Shown here: in pieces, positions 25,978-36,000 of the stretch | How positions within the stretch are numbered: the first letter of the stretch is position 1 | Layout: each line of letters opens with the position of its first letter | Assembly (NCBI RefSeq): GCF_001613425.1 | Contig: NZ_BDCI01000004.1 | Location: 372,001 to 436,000 of the forward strand | Source: Nocardia vulneris | GTDB taxonomy: Bacteria > Actinomycetota > Actinomycetes > Mycobacteriales > Mycobacteriaceae | Length of the DNA stretch: 64,000 nt | Reading direction: 5' to 3' | The notes under the pieces: generated by a model | Seen by the model: the letters and a program-made list of their open reading frames with translations, nothing else | Database searches by the model: none | What the model was told of the DNA's origin: nothing | Program-made: the position numbers and the translations under genes

Positions 25978-27111
25978 ATGAGCACCGATACCGTCGTTCT
26001 GGAACGCCCGGAACTGCAACAGGCCATCCAGAGCATGGTCGATTCGGGTTTTCTGGGCGTCACCCTGCGCGTGCACGACGAGCGCGGCGAATGGACCGGG
26101 AGTGCGGGACTGTGCAAGCTGGGCGAGACGGCCGCACCTCCGATCGAGGGGCACGTCCGGATCGGCAGCAACACAAAGACTTTCATCGCGACCGTGGTGT
26201 TGCAGCTGGTGGCCGAGGGCAAGATCGACCTGGACGCACCGCTGATCGGCTACCTGCCCGAGTTCGAGCTGGATTCGCGGATCACGGTGCGCATGGTGCT
26301 GCAGCACACCAGCGGAATCTTCAACTTCACCGGCGAGTTCTACACCGAACGCGAGAACGCAGCGGCTGTGCCGTGGAACGACGGCTGGATGGTCCGCGGG
26401 ATCGCCTGGTCCGGCCAGGAGTGGGTGGAGAACCGGTTCAAGACCTACCGTCCCGAGGAACTGGTCCAGCTGGCGTCGACCAACCCGACCCGGTTCGAGC
26501 CGGGCGCGGGCTGGAGCTACTCCAACACCAACTACGTGCTGGCCAGGCTGCTGATCGAAAAGGTGAGCGGCCGCCCCTACGCCGCGGAGATGCAGCGGCT
26601 GATCTTGGGACCGCTGGGATTGACCGACACCGTGGCCCCGACGGTCGAGCCGGAGATCGCCGAACCGCACGCCCACGCCTACTACCGGTACGAGGACGCG
26701 GCCGGGGTGGCACACACGGTTGATGTCACCCGGCAGAATCCGTCCTGGATCTCCAGCGGCGGGGACATGATCTCGACCACCCGGGATCTGCACACCTTCA
26801 TCGCCGCACTGGTGGGCGGCGCACTCCTGCCCGCCGAACTGCTCGCGCAGATGTTCACCCCGCATCCCGAATTCGGTTACGGCCTGGGGGTTTTCGTGCA
26901 GGAGGCGCCGAACGGCGGCGGTACCCTCATCACCCACAACGGCGGTATCGGCGGTCACGGGGCGCTGATGTACAGCTCGCTCGACGGCCGCAAGACCCTG
27001 ACCGCGACGCTGAATTCGGTGGACGACGCCGACCTGTCCCTGTCCGGCGCGTTCCAGCAGGGCATGCAGCGGCTCGTCGCGGCGGTGTTCGGCGGCGCGC
27101 AGGCCGAGTAG
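25978..27111 (+). CDS. beta-lactamase-fold serine hydrolase, cytosolic
   Basis: The product has 377 residues and no signal peptide. Motifs are SNTK near residue 64, YSNTNY near residue 181, and HNGG near residue 321, the Ser/Lys, Tyr and His-Asn-Gly elements of class C beta-lactamase/EstB-type enzymes. GAAGGAG lies 7 bases before the ATG. Without an export signal a cell-wall role is unlikely; esterase or amidase activity in the cytosol is more probable. The next gene encodes a MerR regulator in the same direction, 34 bases on. Confidence 0.8.
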   Translation: MSTDTVVLERPELQQAIQSMVDSGFLGVTLRVHDERGEWTGSAGLCKLGETAAPPIEGHVRIGSNTKTFIATVVLQLVAEGKIDLDAPLIGYLPEFELDSRITVRMVLQHTSGIFNFTGEFYTERENAAAVPWNDGWMVRGIAWSGQEWVENRFKTYRPEELVQLASTNPTRFEPGAGWSYSNTNYVLARLLIEKVSGRPYAAEMQRLILGPLGLTDTVAPTVEPEIAEPHAHAYYRYEDAAGVAHTVDVTRQNPSWISSGGDMISTTRDLHTFIAALVGGALLPAELLAQMFTPHPEFGYGLGVFVQEAPNGGGTLITHNGGIGGHGALMYSSLDGRKTLTATLNSVDDADLSLSGAFQQGMQRLVAAVFGGAQAE

Positions 27112-27145
27112 ACCGACCTGCCCGCGCACCAGGCAAGCTGGACGA

Positions 27146-27916
27146 ATGATGAACGGCGTCACGATCGGACAGGCGGCGGCCTTCGCCGGTGTCACGGTCA
27201 AAACCGTGCGGCACTATCACAAGCACGGGTTGATCGAGGAACCCGCGCGCGACAGCTCGGGCTATCGCCGCTACGGATCGGACGAGCTGCTGCGGCTCGT
27301 CCAGGTCCGGGCCCTGGCCTCGGCCGGCATCCCGCTGGCCGAGATCGGGCCGCTGCTCGACGCCGACGCCGCGCAGTTCGCCACCGCCCTGGCCGAGGCC
27401 GAACGCCTGCTGAACGAACGGATCGCGGACCTGGTCGCCCGGCGCGATACCCTGCACCGGCTCGCCGACGGCGACCGCGCCCTGCTGCCCGACCGCGCCT
27501 GCGCGCTGCTCGACCGAATGGCAGAACTCGGTTTCGACCCCGGCTATGTGGCCGTGCAACGCGAGGCCCTGGTGTTGACGCGAGCCCTGGTGCCCAACGG
27601 TTTCGACGGTTTCCTGGCCCAGCTCGAACACCGATTCAGCGATCCTGGGCACATCGACCTGGCCAAACGCGGCTGGGCCGCGGAAAGCTGGGATCCCGAC
27701 GATCCGAGGATCGCAGAACTCGCCACCGCCATGGCCGAGCACTATCTCGCCGACACCGCGTCACCCGCGAAAGTCACCGACCTGAACGCCTGGACCAACG
27801 CGGCCACCCAGTACAGGCTGATCAACAACCATCGCGATTCCCCGGTCTCGGCCCGGCTCACCGCGCTGGTCGAGGCCGAACTGCGCGCCGCAGGCCTGCC
27901 GATCCCCCACCGTTAG
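27146..27916 (+). CDS. MerR family transcriptional regulator
   Basis: The product has 256 residues. The winged HTH covers residues about 4-72 (TIGQAAAFAGVTVKTVRHYHKHGLI, then SGYRRYGSDELLRL). A coiled dimer helix follows (about 80-120), and then a C-terminal ligand-binding region of unknown type (about 125-256). There is no metal-binding Cys motif, so it is more likely a drug or metabolite sensor. It may control the preceding serine hydrolase. It converges with the ABC fusion gene, leaving 4 bases between the stops. Confidence 0.85.
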   Translation: MMNGVTIGQAAAFAGVTVKTVRHYHKHGLIEEPARDSSGYRRYGSDELLRLVQVRALASAGIPLAEIGPLLDADAAQFATALAEAERLLNERIADLVARRDTLHRLADGDRALLPDRACALLDRMAELGFDPGYVAVQREALVLTRALVPNGFDGFLAQLEHRFSDPGHIDLAKRGWAAESWDPDDPRIAELATAMAEHYLADTASPAKVTDLNAWTNAATQYRLINNHRDSPVSARLTALVEAELRAAGLPIPHR

Positions 27917-27920
27917 CGGC

Positions 27921-30179
27921 TCAGGTCCGGCTCCCGACGGGCAAGGACCGACCCGCCCGAGTATCGAGGTCGGCGCTCGATGCGGTCAGCGTGAGGGTCG
28001 TGTCGGCGAGGCGATCGAGTACGGCGCGCTGGTGGCTGATCACTATGAGGGACAGGCCATCTCGGCGCAACTCGGCGAGCAGGTCGAGGACGGTTTCCCG
28101 GGCCCTGGCGTCCAGGGCGGACGTTATCTCGTCGCAGATCAGGATGCTCGGATCGGCGGCGAGCGCGCGGGCGATGGCGACTCGCTGCTGTTGCCCGCCG
28201 GACAGCTCACCGGGGCGGCGGGCGGCCAGGTTCGGTTCGAGCCGAACGGATTCCAGCAGTCGGACGGTCTCACGGGCAGCGGCCTCGGGCGTCATCCCGC
28301 GCAGCAGACGCAGCGGCCTGCTGATCTGAAAGCCGATGCGGTAGTGCGGGTTCAGCGAGGTCGCGGGGTTCTGATAGATCAGCTGAATCGCGCGCCGCTG
28401 CGCGGTGGTCCGCCGATCCACGTCGGGCGCCAAGCGGGCGCCGTCGAGTTCGAGCAGGCCGTGCGCGGGCCGGTGCAGGCCGGCGAGCACGCGGGCCACG
28501 GTGGTCTTGCCCGCACCCGAACGTCCGCTCAGGGCAAGACATTCGCCGGGATGCAGCGTGAAAGACAGGTCGGTGGCGACCGCCCGAAAGTGCCTGCGGT
28601 GCCCGTGCCCGGCCGTCAGCTGCTCGACGCGAAGCACCGGAGGGACCGTGTCTTTCTTGGTGAATGACCGGGAACCCGCTGTGTCACAAGGCGTTTCCTC
28701 GCGAGGCGGCGCGAACGAGCGAACTCGGCCCTGATCGAATTCGAGCACGTCATCGATCAGCTCGGCCAGGGTCGCGACCTCGTGCGTGATCACCAGCAGG
28801 GTGATCGTGCTGTCATGCCTGATCCGGCGCAACGTAGCCACCAGCTCATCACGGGTCTGCGCGTCGAGCCCGGTGGTCGGCTCATCGAGCACGAGCAGCG
28901 CGGGCTCGCCGAGCAGCGCCATCGCCAGCAGCACCCGTTGCTGCTGGCCGCCGGAGAGCTGGTGCGGGAACCGGCGCCGGAAGCGGCGGTCGTCCGGTAG
29001 GCCGACGCGGCGCAAGGCCTGCCCGACACCATCGCCGGAATCGCCGTGCAGCCGGGCGATCTCGCGGATCGCGGTGCCGATCCGCAACGACGGATTGAGC
29101 CCGGACGCCGGGTCCTGGGGTACGTAGCCGGTGGTCCGCCGTTCCCCCTGTGCCGCACCGACTTCGATCATCCCTTCGGCCTGCAGCCCGGCGGGCAGAG
29201 CACCGAGCACCGCGCGGGCGAACGTCGTCTTGCCCGCGCCGGACGGGCCGACCACGGCTACACCGCGGCCGGTGCGCAGCTGAACCGAAACATCCTGCAG
29301 CAAAAGGTTGTCCGCGCGATCCCGCACCGTGAGCCGCTCCACCCGCACTCCGGCAGCGCCGGTCCGGCTGGGCGATACCGTCTTGCCCCGCGTCGCGCGC
29401 TGCGCGCCCAGCACACGGTCCACGACCAGGTTGATCGACACCACGAGCACCATGATCAGTAACGCCGGTGCGAGCACCGCCCATGGCTGGCGCCCGAACC
29501 CGGGCCGGTTCTCGGTGATCATCAGCGCCCAGTCCGGTGCGGGCGGGCGCAGCCCGAGGCCGAGGAAGCCGCTCACCGCGACCATCGAGATGGTCATCGA
29601 CATCCGCACACCCGCATCGGCCAGCACCACCGACCGCAGATTCGGCAGCACTTCGACCAGCGCGAGCCGCCACAGGGGTTCGCCTCGGGCGCGCGCGGAT
29701 TCGACGTAGCCGGTACCCGCGAGTTCCAGCACCGCGGTGCGCACGATGCGGATGATCCACGGCACCGACGCCAGGGTGCTCGCCGCGACGATCGCGGCGG
29801 GCCCCGCGCCGATCGCCGTCGCGAGCACCGCGAGCAGCAGGAACCACGGTACGACGACGATCGCGTCGACCGGCCGCATGATCCAGCGGTCGGCGCCGCG
29901 GCGCAGCCCCGCGACCAGGCCGAGCCCGAGGCCGAGTCCGTAGGCGACGAGCAGCGCCAGCCCGGCGGTCGCGACCAGCGACAGACCGCCGTGCAGGACC
30001 CGGGACAGCACGTCGCGCCCGACCACGTCGGTGCCGAGCAGATGGCGCGCGCTCGGCGGCTGGAACGGCCGGCCGTGCGCGGCGGTCGGTGGGTACGGCG
30101 CGCAGAGCGGACCGGCAAGCGCCACCAGCAGCACGGCGAGGGCGCTCACCGTCCACGGTGTCCGCAGCCGCCGCCTCAT
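27921..30179 (-). CDS. oligopeptide/nickel-type ABC transporter: fused DppC-like permease and two ATPases
   Basis: The product has 752 residues. Residues 1-262 are a DppC-like permease with about six membrane helices and an EAA-like loop. Residues about 275-490 form the first ATPase (Walker A 311-319 GPSGAGKTT, LSGGQQQR, DEPT). Residues about 515-740 form the second ATPase (SGRSGAGKTT 551-560, LSGGQQQR, CDEITSALDA). Usually these are three genes (DppC, DppD, DppF). Its ATG overlaps the TGA of the DppB-like gene, and the operon starts at a cobalamin riboswitch, so cobalt, nickel or a corrinoid precursor is the likely substrate. Confidence 0.85.
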   Translation of the reverse strand: MRRRLRTPWTVSALAVLLVALAGPLCAPYPPTAAHGRPFQPPSARHLLGTDVVGRDVLSRVLHGGLSLVATAGLALLVAYGLGLGLGLVAGLRRGADRWIMRPVDAIVVVPWFLLLAVLATAIGAGPAAIVAASTLASVPWIIRIVRTAVLELAGTGYVESARARGEPLWRLALVEVLPNLRSVVLADAGVRMSMTISMVAVSGFLGLGLRPPAPDWALMITENRPGFGRQPWAVLAPALLIMVLVVSINLVVDRVLGAQRATRGKTVSPSRTGAAGVRVERLTVRDRADNLLLQDVSVQLRTGRGVAVVGPSGAGKTTFARAVLGALPAGLQAEGMIEVGAAQGERRTTGYVPQDPASGLNPSLRIGTAIREIARLHGDSGDGVGQALRRVGLPDDRRFRRRFPHQLSGGQQQRVLLAMALLGEPALLVLDEPTTGLDAQTRDELVATLRRIRHDSTITLLVITHEVATLAELIDDVLEFDQGRVRSFAPPREETPCDTAGSRSFTKKDTVPPVLRVEQLTAGHGHRRHFRAVATDLSFTLHPGECLALSGRSGAGKTTVARVLAGLHRPAHGLLELDGARLAPDVDRRTTAQRRAIQLIYQNPATSLNPHYRIGFQISRPLRLLRGMTPEAAARETVRLLESVRLEPNLAARRPGELSGGQQQRVAIARALAADPSILICDEITSALDARARETVLDLLAELRRDGLSLIVISHQRAVLDRLADTTLTLTASSADLDTRAGRSLPVGSRT

Positions 30180-31147
30180 CGGCCCGCCACGATCTGTTGC
30201 CGCGCAAGCGGACTCACCAGCAGCGCGAGCAGGTCGGCGAGCAGGTGGACCCCGATGCCGAAGGCCGCCAGCAGGACGGCCGTCGACTGGACGAACGGAA
30301 AATCACGAGCGGAGATGGCGCGCAACAACTCCTGGGACAGGCCCGGATAGACGAACAGCGTCTCCACCACGGCCACACCACCGATCAACCCGACCACCGA
30401 ACCGGCCAGCGGATGGATCGACGCCGAGATCGCGTTGGGCGCGACGTGCCGCAAGAACAAGCGCGCACCCCTGATTCCGTTGAGCCGCGCGGTCAGAATG
30501 TACTCGCTGGCCATGACCTCGGCGGTCTGGGCGCGCACCATGCGCACCGGGTGTGGTGACAACCCGATCAGCAGACAGGTCACGGGCAGCACGAGGATCT
30601 CCGGTCGGTCCCAGACGCTGGTGCCGGTCGGCAGCAGCGAGACGGCGGGCAGCAGCTGCAGGGTCAGCGAGACGGTCGCCACCAGCAGCACACCGGACAC
30701 GAAGGACGGCACCGACTCCGCGGTGAGCGCGGCGACGCTGATCACCCGATCGGTCCGCGAACCGGCCCGTGCGCCGGCCGCCAAGCCGAACCCGATCGCC
30801 AGTGGCACCAGCAACGCCGCGGTGAGCAGCGCCAGTGTCGCGCTGTTGGCGAACCTGCCGAGCAGCACCTCGCGCACCGGGCGCCCGGAAATCAGCGAAT
30901 TGCCGAAGTCGCCCCGCGCGAAATCGCCCGCCCACTCCGCGAATCGGACCGGCGCGGGCCGGTCCAGACCCAATTGCGCGCGCAGCGCGGCCACTTGCGC
31001 GGGCGCCGGATCGCCACCGCCTTCCCGGGACAGGATGACGGTGGCCGCATCGGAATCCAGCGTCTCGAACAGACCGAACACGATCAGGGCGACGCCGAGC
31101 AGCACGGCGATGCCCGCGCACACTCGAAGTGCGACATAGCGAAGCAC
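30176..31147 (-). CDS. DppB-like ABC transporter permease
   Basis: The product has 323 residues, with about six membrane helices beginning at LRYVALRVCAGIAVLLGVALIV and a binding-protein-dependent transport loop near 230 (ASEYILTARLNGIRGARLFLRHVAPNA). It forms the membrane channel with the fused permease/ATPase encoded next. The GTG at 31147, 5 bases after the upstream stop, is the most likely start; longer readings overlap the binding-protein gene. Its stop overlaps the ATG of the fusion gene. Confidence 0.85.
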   Translation of the reverse strand: MLRYVALRVCAGIAVLLGVALIVFGLFETLDSDAATVILSREGGGDPAPAQVAALRAQLGLDRPAPVRFAEWAGDFARGDFGNSLISGRPVREVLLGRFANSATLALLTAALLVPLAIGFGLAAGARAGSRTDRVISVAALTAESVPSFVSGVLLVATVSLTLQLLPAVSLLPTGTSVWDRPEILVLPVTCLLIGLSPHPVRMVRAQTAEVMASEYILTARLNGIRGARLFLRHVAPNAISASIHPLAGSVVGLIGGVAVVETLFVYPGLSQELLRAISARDFPFVQSTAVLLAAFGIGVHLLADLLALLVSPLARQQIVAGR

Positions 31148-31152
31148 GACCG

Positions 31153-32739
31153 TCAGCGAGCCAGCCAGGTCGTGGCGTAGTTCGCCCAGTCGTCCGTGCC
31201 GGGCACTCCGTTGCGCACCCCGCGCACGAACGGCCTTGCCGCATCCGGTCGTTTCGCGAAGCTGTGCAGGATGTAGCCGCCCTCGTCCCAGAGCGATTGC
31301 TGCAGTTCGAGGTAGAGCTGACGGCGGCGCTGCGGGTCCATCGCCGCGCGCGCCGCCGCGAACTTCGCGTCCCACTCAGGGCGCTGCCAGCCGGTGCCGT
31401 TGCTCGGCGACGTGCTGGTCATGGTCTGGCCGTAGAAGTAGTCGAGACTGTAGTTCCACCAACCGATGTGGGTCAGCGGGTACTTTCCGCTGACCTGGGA
31501 GAAGTAGGTATCGGCCGGCACGGATTCGAGCCGGATGGTGATCCCCGCCGCCTTCGCCTGCTCGGCGTAGAGGGTGGCGGATTCGAGCATGCCCGGCATA
31601 CCGTCGGCGGTTTGCAGTGCGACCGTGAGGTTTTCCTTCCCCGCCGCGCGCAGCAGCTCACGGGCCCGCTGCGGATCATAGGTGCGTTGCGGCAGCGAAT
31701 CGGCGTAGTAGGGCGCGCCTTTGCCGTACACGTCGTTGCCGACCTCGCCGTAGCCGTAGTACACCGAGTCGACCATCGCCTGCCGGTCCACCGCCAGCCG
31801 CATCGCCTGCCGCACCCGCACGTCGTCGAACGGCGGGATGTCCACCCGCATCTGGAAGGCGCCCATCAACCCGGCGGGCGGCACGATCACCGAGACGTCC
31901 GGATCGCCGGACAGATTGCTGGCCTGCAGATACGACACCTCGTGCACCACATCGGCCTGATCGGAGAGGAAGGCGTTCACCCGGGCTTCGGTCTCGGCGA
32001 TCTGGATGATCTCCACCTCGTCCAGCAGGGCCGGCCCGTCCCAGTGTCGCTCGTTGCGCCGCAACAGCGTTCGGTCCCCGGGCGACCACCGCACCAGCGC
32101 GAAGGGTCCGGTGCCCACCGGCAGGGTGCGCTCGTCGAAGGTGGTCGTGCCGTCCTTGACGATGTAGCAGTACCAGCCCGCGAGCACCGAACCGAAGTCC
32201 GCGAGCGGCGTTTTCATCGCCACCACCACGCCGAGATCGCCATCGGCGCGGGTCCGGGCCATGTCGACCATGGCGAGGTCACCGGAGGACTTGCGGGCCG
32301 GGTCCAGCATGCGCGTGAAACTCCACAGCACGTCCCGGGAGGTGAGGGGTGTGCCGTCGCTGAAGAGCACGCCGGGACGCAGAGTGATCCGCCACTCGCT
32401 GCCGTCGGCATTGGGCTGCAACGATTCCGCCAAGCGGTACCGCAGGGTGAGGTCGTTGTTGTAGGCGACGAGCTTGTCCCACACGTTCTTCGAGACCGCG
32501 CCGCCCGCCGAACTGCCCGCCTGATGGGGGTCGAGAACATCGGCGGTGGCCGACCGGCCCGCGATCGCCGTGCGCAACCGCCCGCCGGGCCGGGGTGGGC
32601 CATCGGGTGTGTTACCGGGGTTCGCGTCGGTACCGCAGCCGCTCAGCGCCCACGCGCCGCCGAACGCGGCCAGTGCGGTCGCACCGAGCAGTAACCGCCG
32701 CCGCCCGAATGCGGGCGCGGTCGATGTGGAGTTGTGCAT
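31153..32739 (-). CDS. ABC transporter substrate-binding protein, family 5 (Tat lipoprotein)
   Basis: The product has 528 residues. The N-terminus has a twin-arginine motif (GRRRLLLG) and a lipobox (ALSGC), so it is a Tat-exported lipoprotein. The body matches family 5 solute-binding proteins of oligopeptide and nickel importers (WRITLRPGVLFSDGTPLT; RQAMRLAVDRQAMVD). The ATG at 32739 is preferred over the one at 32745 because GAGG is then 6 bases upstream. It is the first gene of the operon and lies directly behind the riboswitch, which suggests cobalt- or B12-related uptake. Confidence 0.85.
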   Translation of the reverse strand: MHNSTSTAPAFGRRRLLLGATALAAFGGAWALSGCGTDANPGNTPDGPPRPGGRLRTAIAGRSATADVLDPHQAGSSAGGAVSKNVWDKLVAYNNDLTLRYRLAESLQPNADGSEWRITLRPGVLFSDGTPLTSRDVLWSFTRMLDPARKSSGDLAMVDMARTRADGDLGVVVAMKTPLADFGSVLAGWYCYIVKDGTTTFDERTLPVGTGPFALVRWSPGDRTLLRRNERHWDGPALLDEVEIIQIAETEARVNAFLSDQADVVHEVSYLQASNLSGDPDVSVIVPPAGLMGAFQMRVDIPPFDDVRVRQAMRLAVDRQAMVDSVYYGYGEVGNDVYGKGAPYYADSLPQRTYDPQRARELLRAAGKENLTVALQTADGMPGMLESATLYAEQAKAAGITIRLESVPADTYFSQVSGKYPLTHIGWWNYSLDYFYGQTMTSTSPSNGTGWQRPEWDAKFAAARAAMDPQRRRQLYLELQQSLWDEGGYILHSFAKRPDAARPFVRGVRNGVPGTDDWANYATTWLAR

Positions 32740-32764
32740 CGCCATCCTCGTGGTGTTCGTCCCT

Positions 32765-32965
32765 TACCGCGGCGCAGGTATCCTGGCTCCCGATTCGACG
32801 CGCACCGCCGGCCTTCCAACCTGGGCAGGTCGTGGCCATGAACTGGCGGTTTGCTCCTCGGTGACAGTTGCGGGACAGCCCCGGATTCGCACCGGTGTTC
32901 CCTACGCCGATCAGAACGTTACAAGGCTCCAGCCGCGAAACCACACCTTCACCTCGGGTTTCGCC
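32765..32965 (-). promoter_or_regulatory. cobalamin (B12) riboswitch
   Basis: On the minus strand the core at 32902-32865 reads GGGAACACCGGTGCGAATCC followed by GGGGCTGTCCCGCAACTG, the highly conserved centre of cobalamin riboswitches. Nearer the gene, 32789-32771 contains AGCCAGGATACCTGC, the B12-box. The expression platform would be the roughly 30 bases before the ATG of the binding-protein gene at 32739. When adenosylcobalamin is abundant, the downstream ABC operon should be turned off. An AT-rich stretch at 32992-33003 may hold the -10 of the promoter. Confidence 0.9.
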
Positions 32966-33046
32966 ACGACTCGGCGAGTTCGGCTTCCCTGATAAATAAT
33001 TTGGGGTTACCGTAGACAGTGCCGGAGCGTGTACCGGCAGCCACGA

Positions 33047-33080
33047 TGGCCCCGCGCCGCTACACCCCGGCGCGGGGCCA
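33047..33080 (-). terminator. strong stem-loop terminator of the mannosidase gene
   Basis: TGGCCCCGCGCCG (33047-33059) pairs perfectly with CGGCGCGGGGCCA (33068-33080), a 13-bp stem with an 8-base loop. It lies 16 bases after the mannosidase stop and before the riboswitch promoter, so it insulates the two units. Confidence 0.7.
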
Positions 33081-33095
33081 CCCTCGGCCCCTTGC

Positions 33096-36000
33096 CTACG
33101 CCGCGGGGCGCGTGAAACGCAGCGTGACGAGTTGGAAAGGCCGCAGTCGCACGCGAACTCCGCCGGATTCCACGAGCACCGGGACTGCGCCGGACAACGG
33201 TCGTTCCAGCAGATCGCACACCTGCTGGCCGGTGGTCTCGAAATCCGGGGTGATCAGGGCGGTGGCACGACCGCCGTGCGCTTCGTAGAGGCGAAGGACG
33301 ACATCGCCGCTGCCGTCGTCGGCCAGCTTGACCGCGCTGGTCACCACCGCGTCGTTGTCGACGGTGAACAGGGGCGCGACCGGGTCGGCGACGCCGGCGG
33401 TCGGGCGAGCGAGATTGATCCGATAGCCCGCGGCGACCGCGTCCCCGATCGAGGCGCCCGGCAACAGGGCGTGCCGGAAGTCGTGGGTGCCGTGATCGGT
33501 CTCCGGATCGGGGAACCGCGGCGCGCGCAACAGCGAGGCCCGCACCGTTGTCGTCGTTCCGCCGTCGGGCCGGACCGTCCGGGTGACGTCGTGGCCGTAG
33601 GTGGAGTCATTGACCAGCCCGACACCCCAACCGGGTTCGGCGAAGTGCACGAAACGATGATTGCAGGCTTCGAACTTCGCGTATTCCCAACTGGTATTCG
33701 TGTGCGTGGGCCGGTACAGATGCCCGAACTGGGTTTCGGACGCGTAGCGGTCGGCGTGGATGTCCAGGGGGAAGGCCAGTTTGAGGAACTTCTCGGTCTC
33801 GTACCAGTCGACGCGGGTGTCGATGTCGAGACTGCGCGCGCCAGCGCGCAGCGTGAGCGTCTGCTCGATCTTGGACGAACCGAACGAGCGGCCCACCCGC
33901 ACCACCGCGTCGATCGGCGAATCCGTTTCCGCCACCACGAAATCCGCGTCGGTGAGATCGGTGACCCGATTCCGGTAGAACAGATCGACATCCCAGGCAT
34001 CCCACGAGTTGGGCAGGTCCGGATGCAACTGCAGCAGGTTCGCAGGGGTCTGCGGCGGCAGTGCCTCGCGCTGCTGGGCGAGGTCGAACACCGACACCAC
34101 CAGACCGCGCGCGTCGATCTCCACCCGCAGCAGGGCATTGTCGAGCACAAACCCGCCGCCGGCCCGCTCGGCCACCGTGCACGGCGCCTCCGACTGCTGC
34201 GGTCCGGCGCCGCCCGCGGGCACCGCGCGCCAGGCGTGTGGCGCGGGGTTGAAGACATTCGGTCCCGCCTGATCGCCGCCGAGCTGCCGGTGCGCCTGAT
34301 CGATGAGCGCGGTCAGTTCCGTGGTCACCGCCGCGTGCGTGCGCTCCGCCTCTCGATGCACCCAGGCGATCGACGAACCGGGCAGGATGTCGTGGAACTG
34401 GTGCAGCAGCACCGTCTTCCAGAGCCGGTCCAGTGCCTCGTAGGGGTATGCGGCGCGCTTGCGCACCGTCGCCGTCGCGGCCCACAACTCCGCCTCGCGC
34501 AGCAGGTGTTCGTTGCGCCGGTTGCCCTGCTTGGTCTTCGCCTGGCTGGTGAGGGTGGCACGGTGCAGCTCGAGGTACAGCTCCCCCACCCACACCGGCG
34601 GATTCCGGTACTCCGCCTCGGCTCGGGCGAAAAAGTCGGCGGGCTTGTCCCACAGCACCTTCGGCGAACCTTCGAGGTCCTTCATCCGGGCCGCCTTGGC
34701 GATCATCTCGCGCGTCGTCCCGCCGCCGCCGTCACCCCAGCCGGTCGGCGCGAGCGACATCGACGCCCGGCCCTTGTCTTTGAAATTTCTTGCGGCGTGC
34801 GCGATCTCGCGCCCGGCCATGGAGCAGTTGTAGGTATCGACGGGCGGGAAGTGGGTGAAGATACGGGTGCCGTCGATGCCCTCCCACAGGAAGGTGTGAT
34901 GCGGGAACTTGTTGATCTGACTCCAGGAAATCTTCTGCGTCAGTAGCCATTTCGAGCCAGCTGCCTTGATGATCTGCGGCAGCCCGGCCGCGAAGCCGAA
35001 GGTGTCCGGTAACCACGCCTCTTCGTTCTCGATCCCGAATTCCGCCAGGAAGAATCGTTTGCCGTGCACGAACTGGCGCGCCATCGCCTCGGAGCCCGGC
35101 ATGTTGGTATCCGCCTCGACCCACATCCCGCCCGCGGGCACGAACCGCCCTTCGGCCACGGCCGCTTTGACTTTCGCATAGACCTCGGGGCGTTGCTGTT
35201 TGACGAAGTCGTACTGCGCCGCCTGCGACATCGTGTAGACGAACTCGGGGTCCTCGGCCAGCAGCGCCGTCATGTTCGCGGTGGTCCGAGCCACCTTGCG
35301 GACGGTCTCGCGCAGCGGCCACAGCCAGGCCGAGTCGATATGCGCGTGCCCCACCGCCGAGATTCGATGAGCCGACGCAATCGCGGGCTGCGCCAGCGCC
35401 TCGGCCAGGCAGGCGCGCGCCGCGGCGGCGGTGGCGGGCACGTCCTGCAGATCGATGGCGTCCAGCGCGCGCTCGATCGCGCGCACGATGTCGTAGCGGC
35501 GGGCGGGATCCTCGGGCATCTCGTGCATCAGTTCGCCGAGCACCTCGAGGTCCTGCACCAGGTGCCAGACGTCGTCGTGGAAGACCGCGAGATCCATTCG
35601 GCCGAGCCGGTATTGCGGCTCGGTGCCCGCGGTGGACTTGTCGCCCAGCGGCGTCGGCCCGAAAAACGGGATGATCGGGTTCGACGCCGCTTCGACATGC
35701 AGCAGCACATGCTCGCCACCCACCGCGGGAGACCCCACCCGCACCCACTGGTTGCGCGGGTGCAGCCCCTTCACCGGCGACCCGTCCGGCAGATACACCA
35801 GGCCCTCGCACTGGAAACCGGGCATGTTCCGGTCGAAACCGACGTCGATGATCGCCTCGACGGTCTTGCCCGCCCACGCCGCCGGCACGGTGCCCTCCAC
35901 CGTCAGCCAGCTGGTGCCCCACGGCGCACCCCAGGCCGCACCCGGCGCGGTCGGCGTCCGCGGCGCGGCCAGACCCTCGGCCACCGGTACCGGCTCGTCC

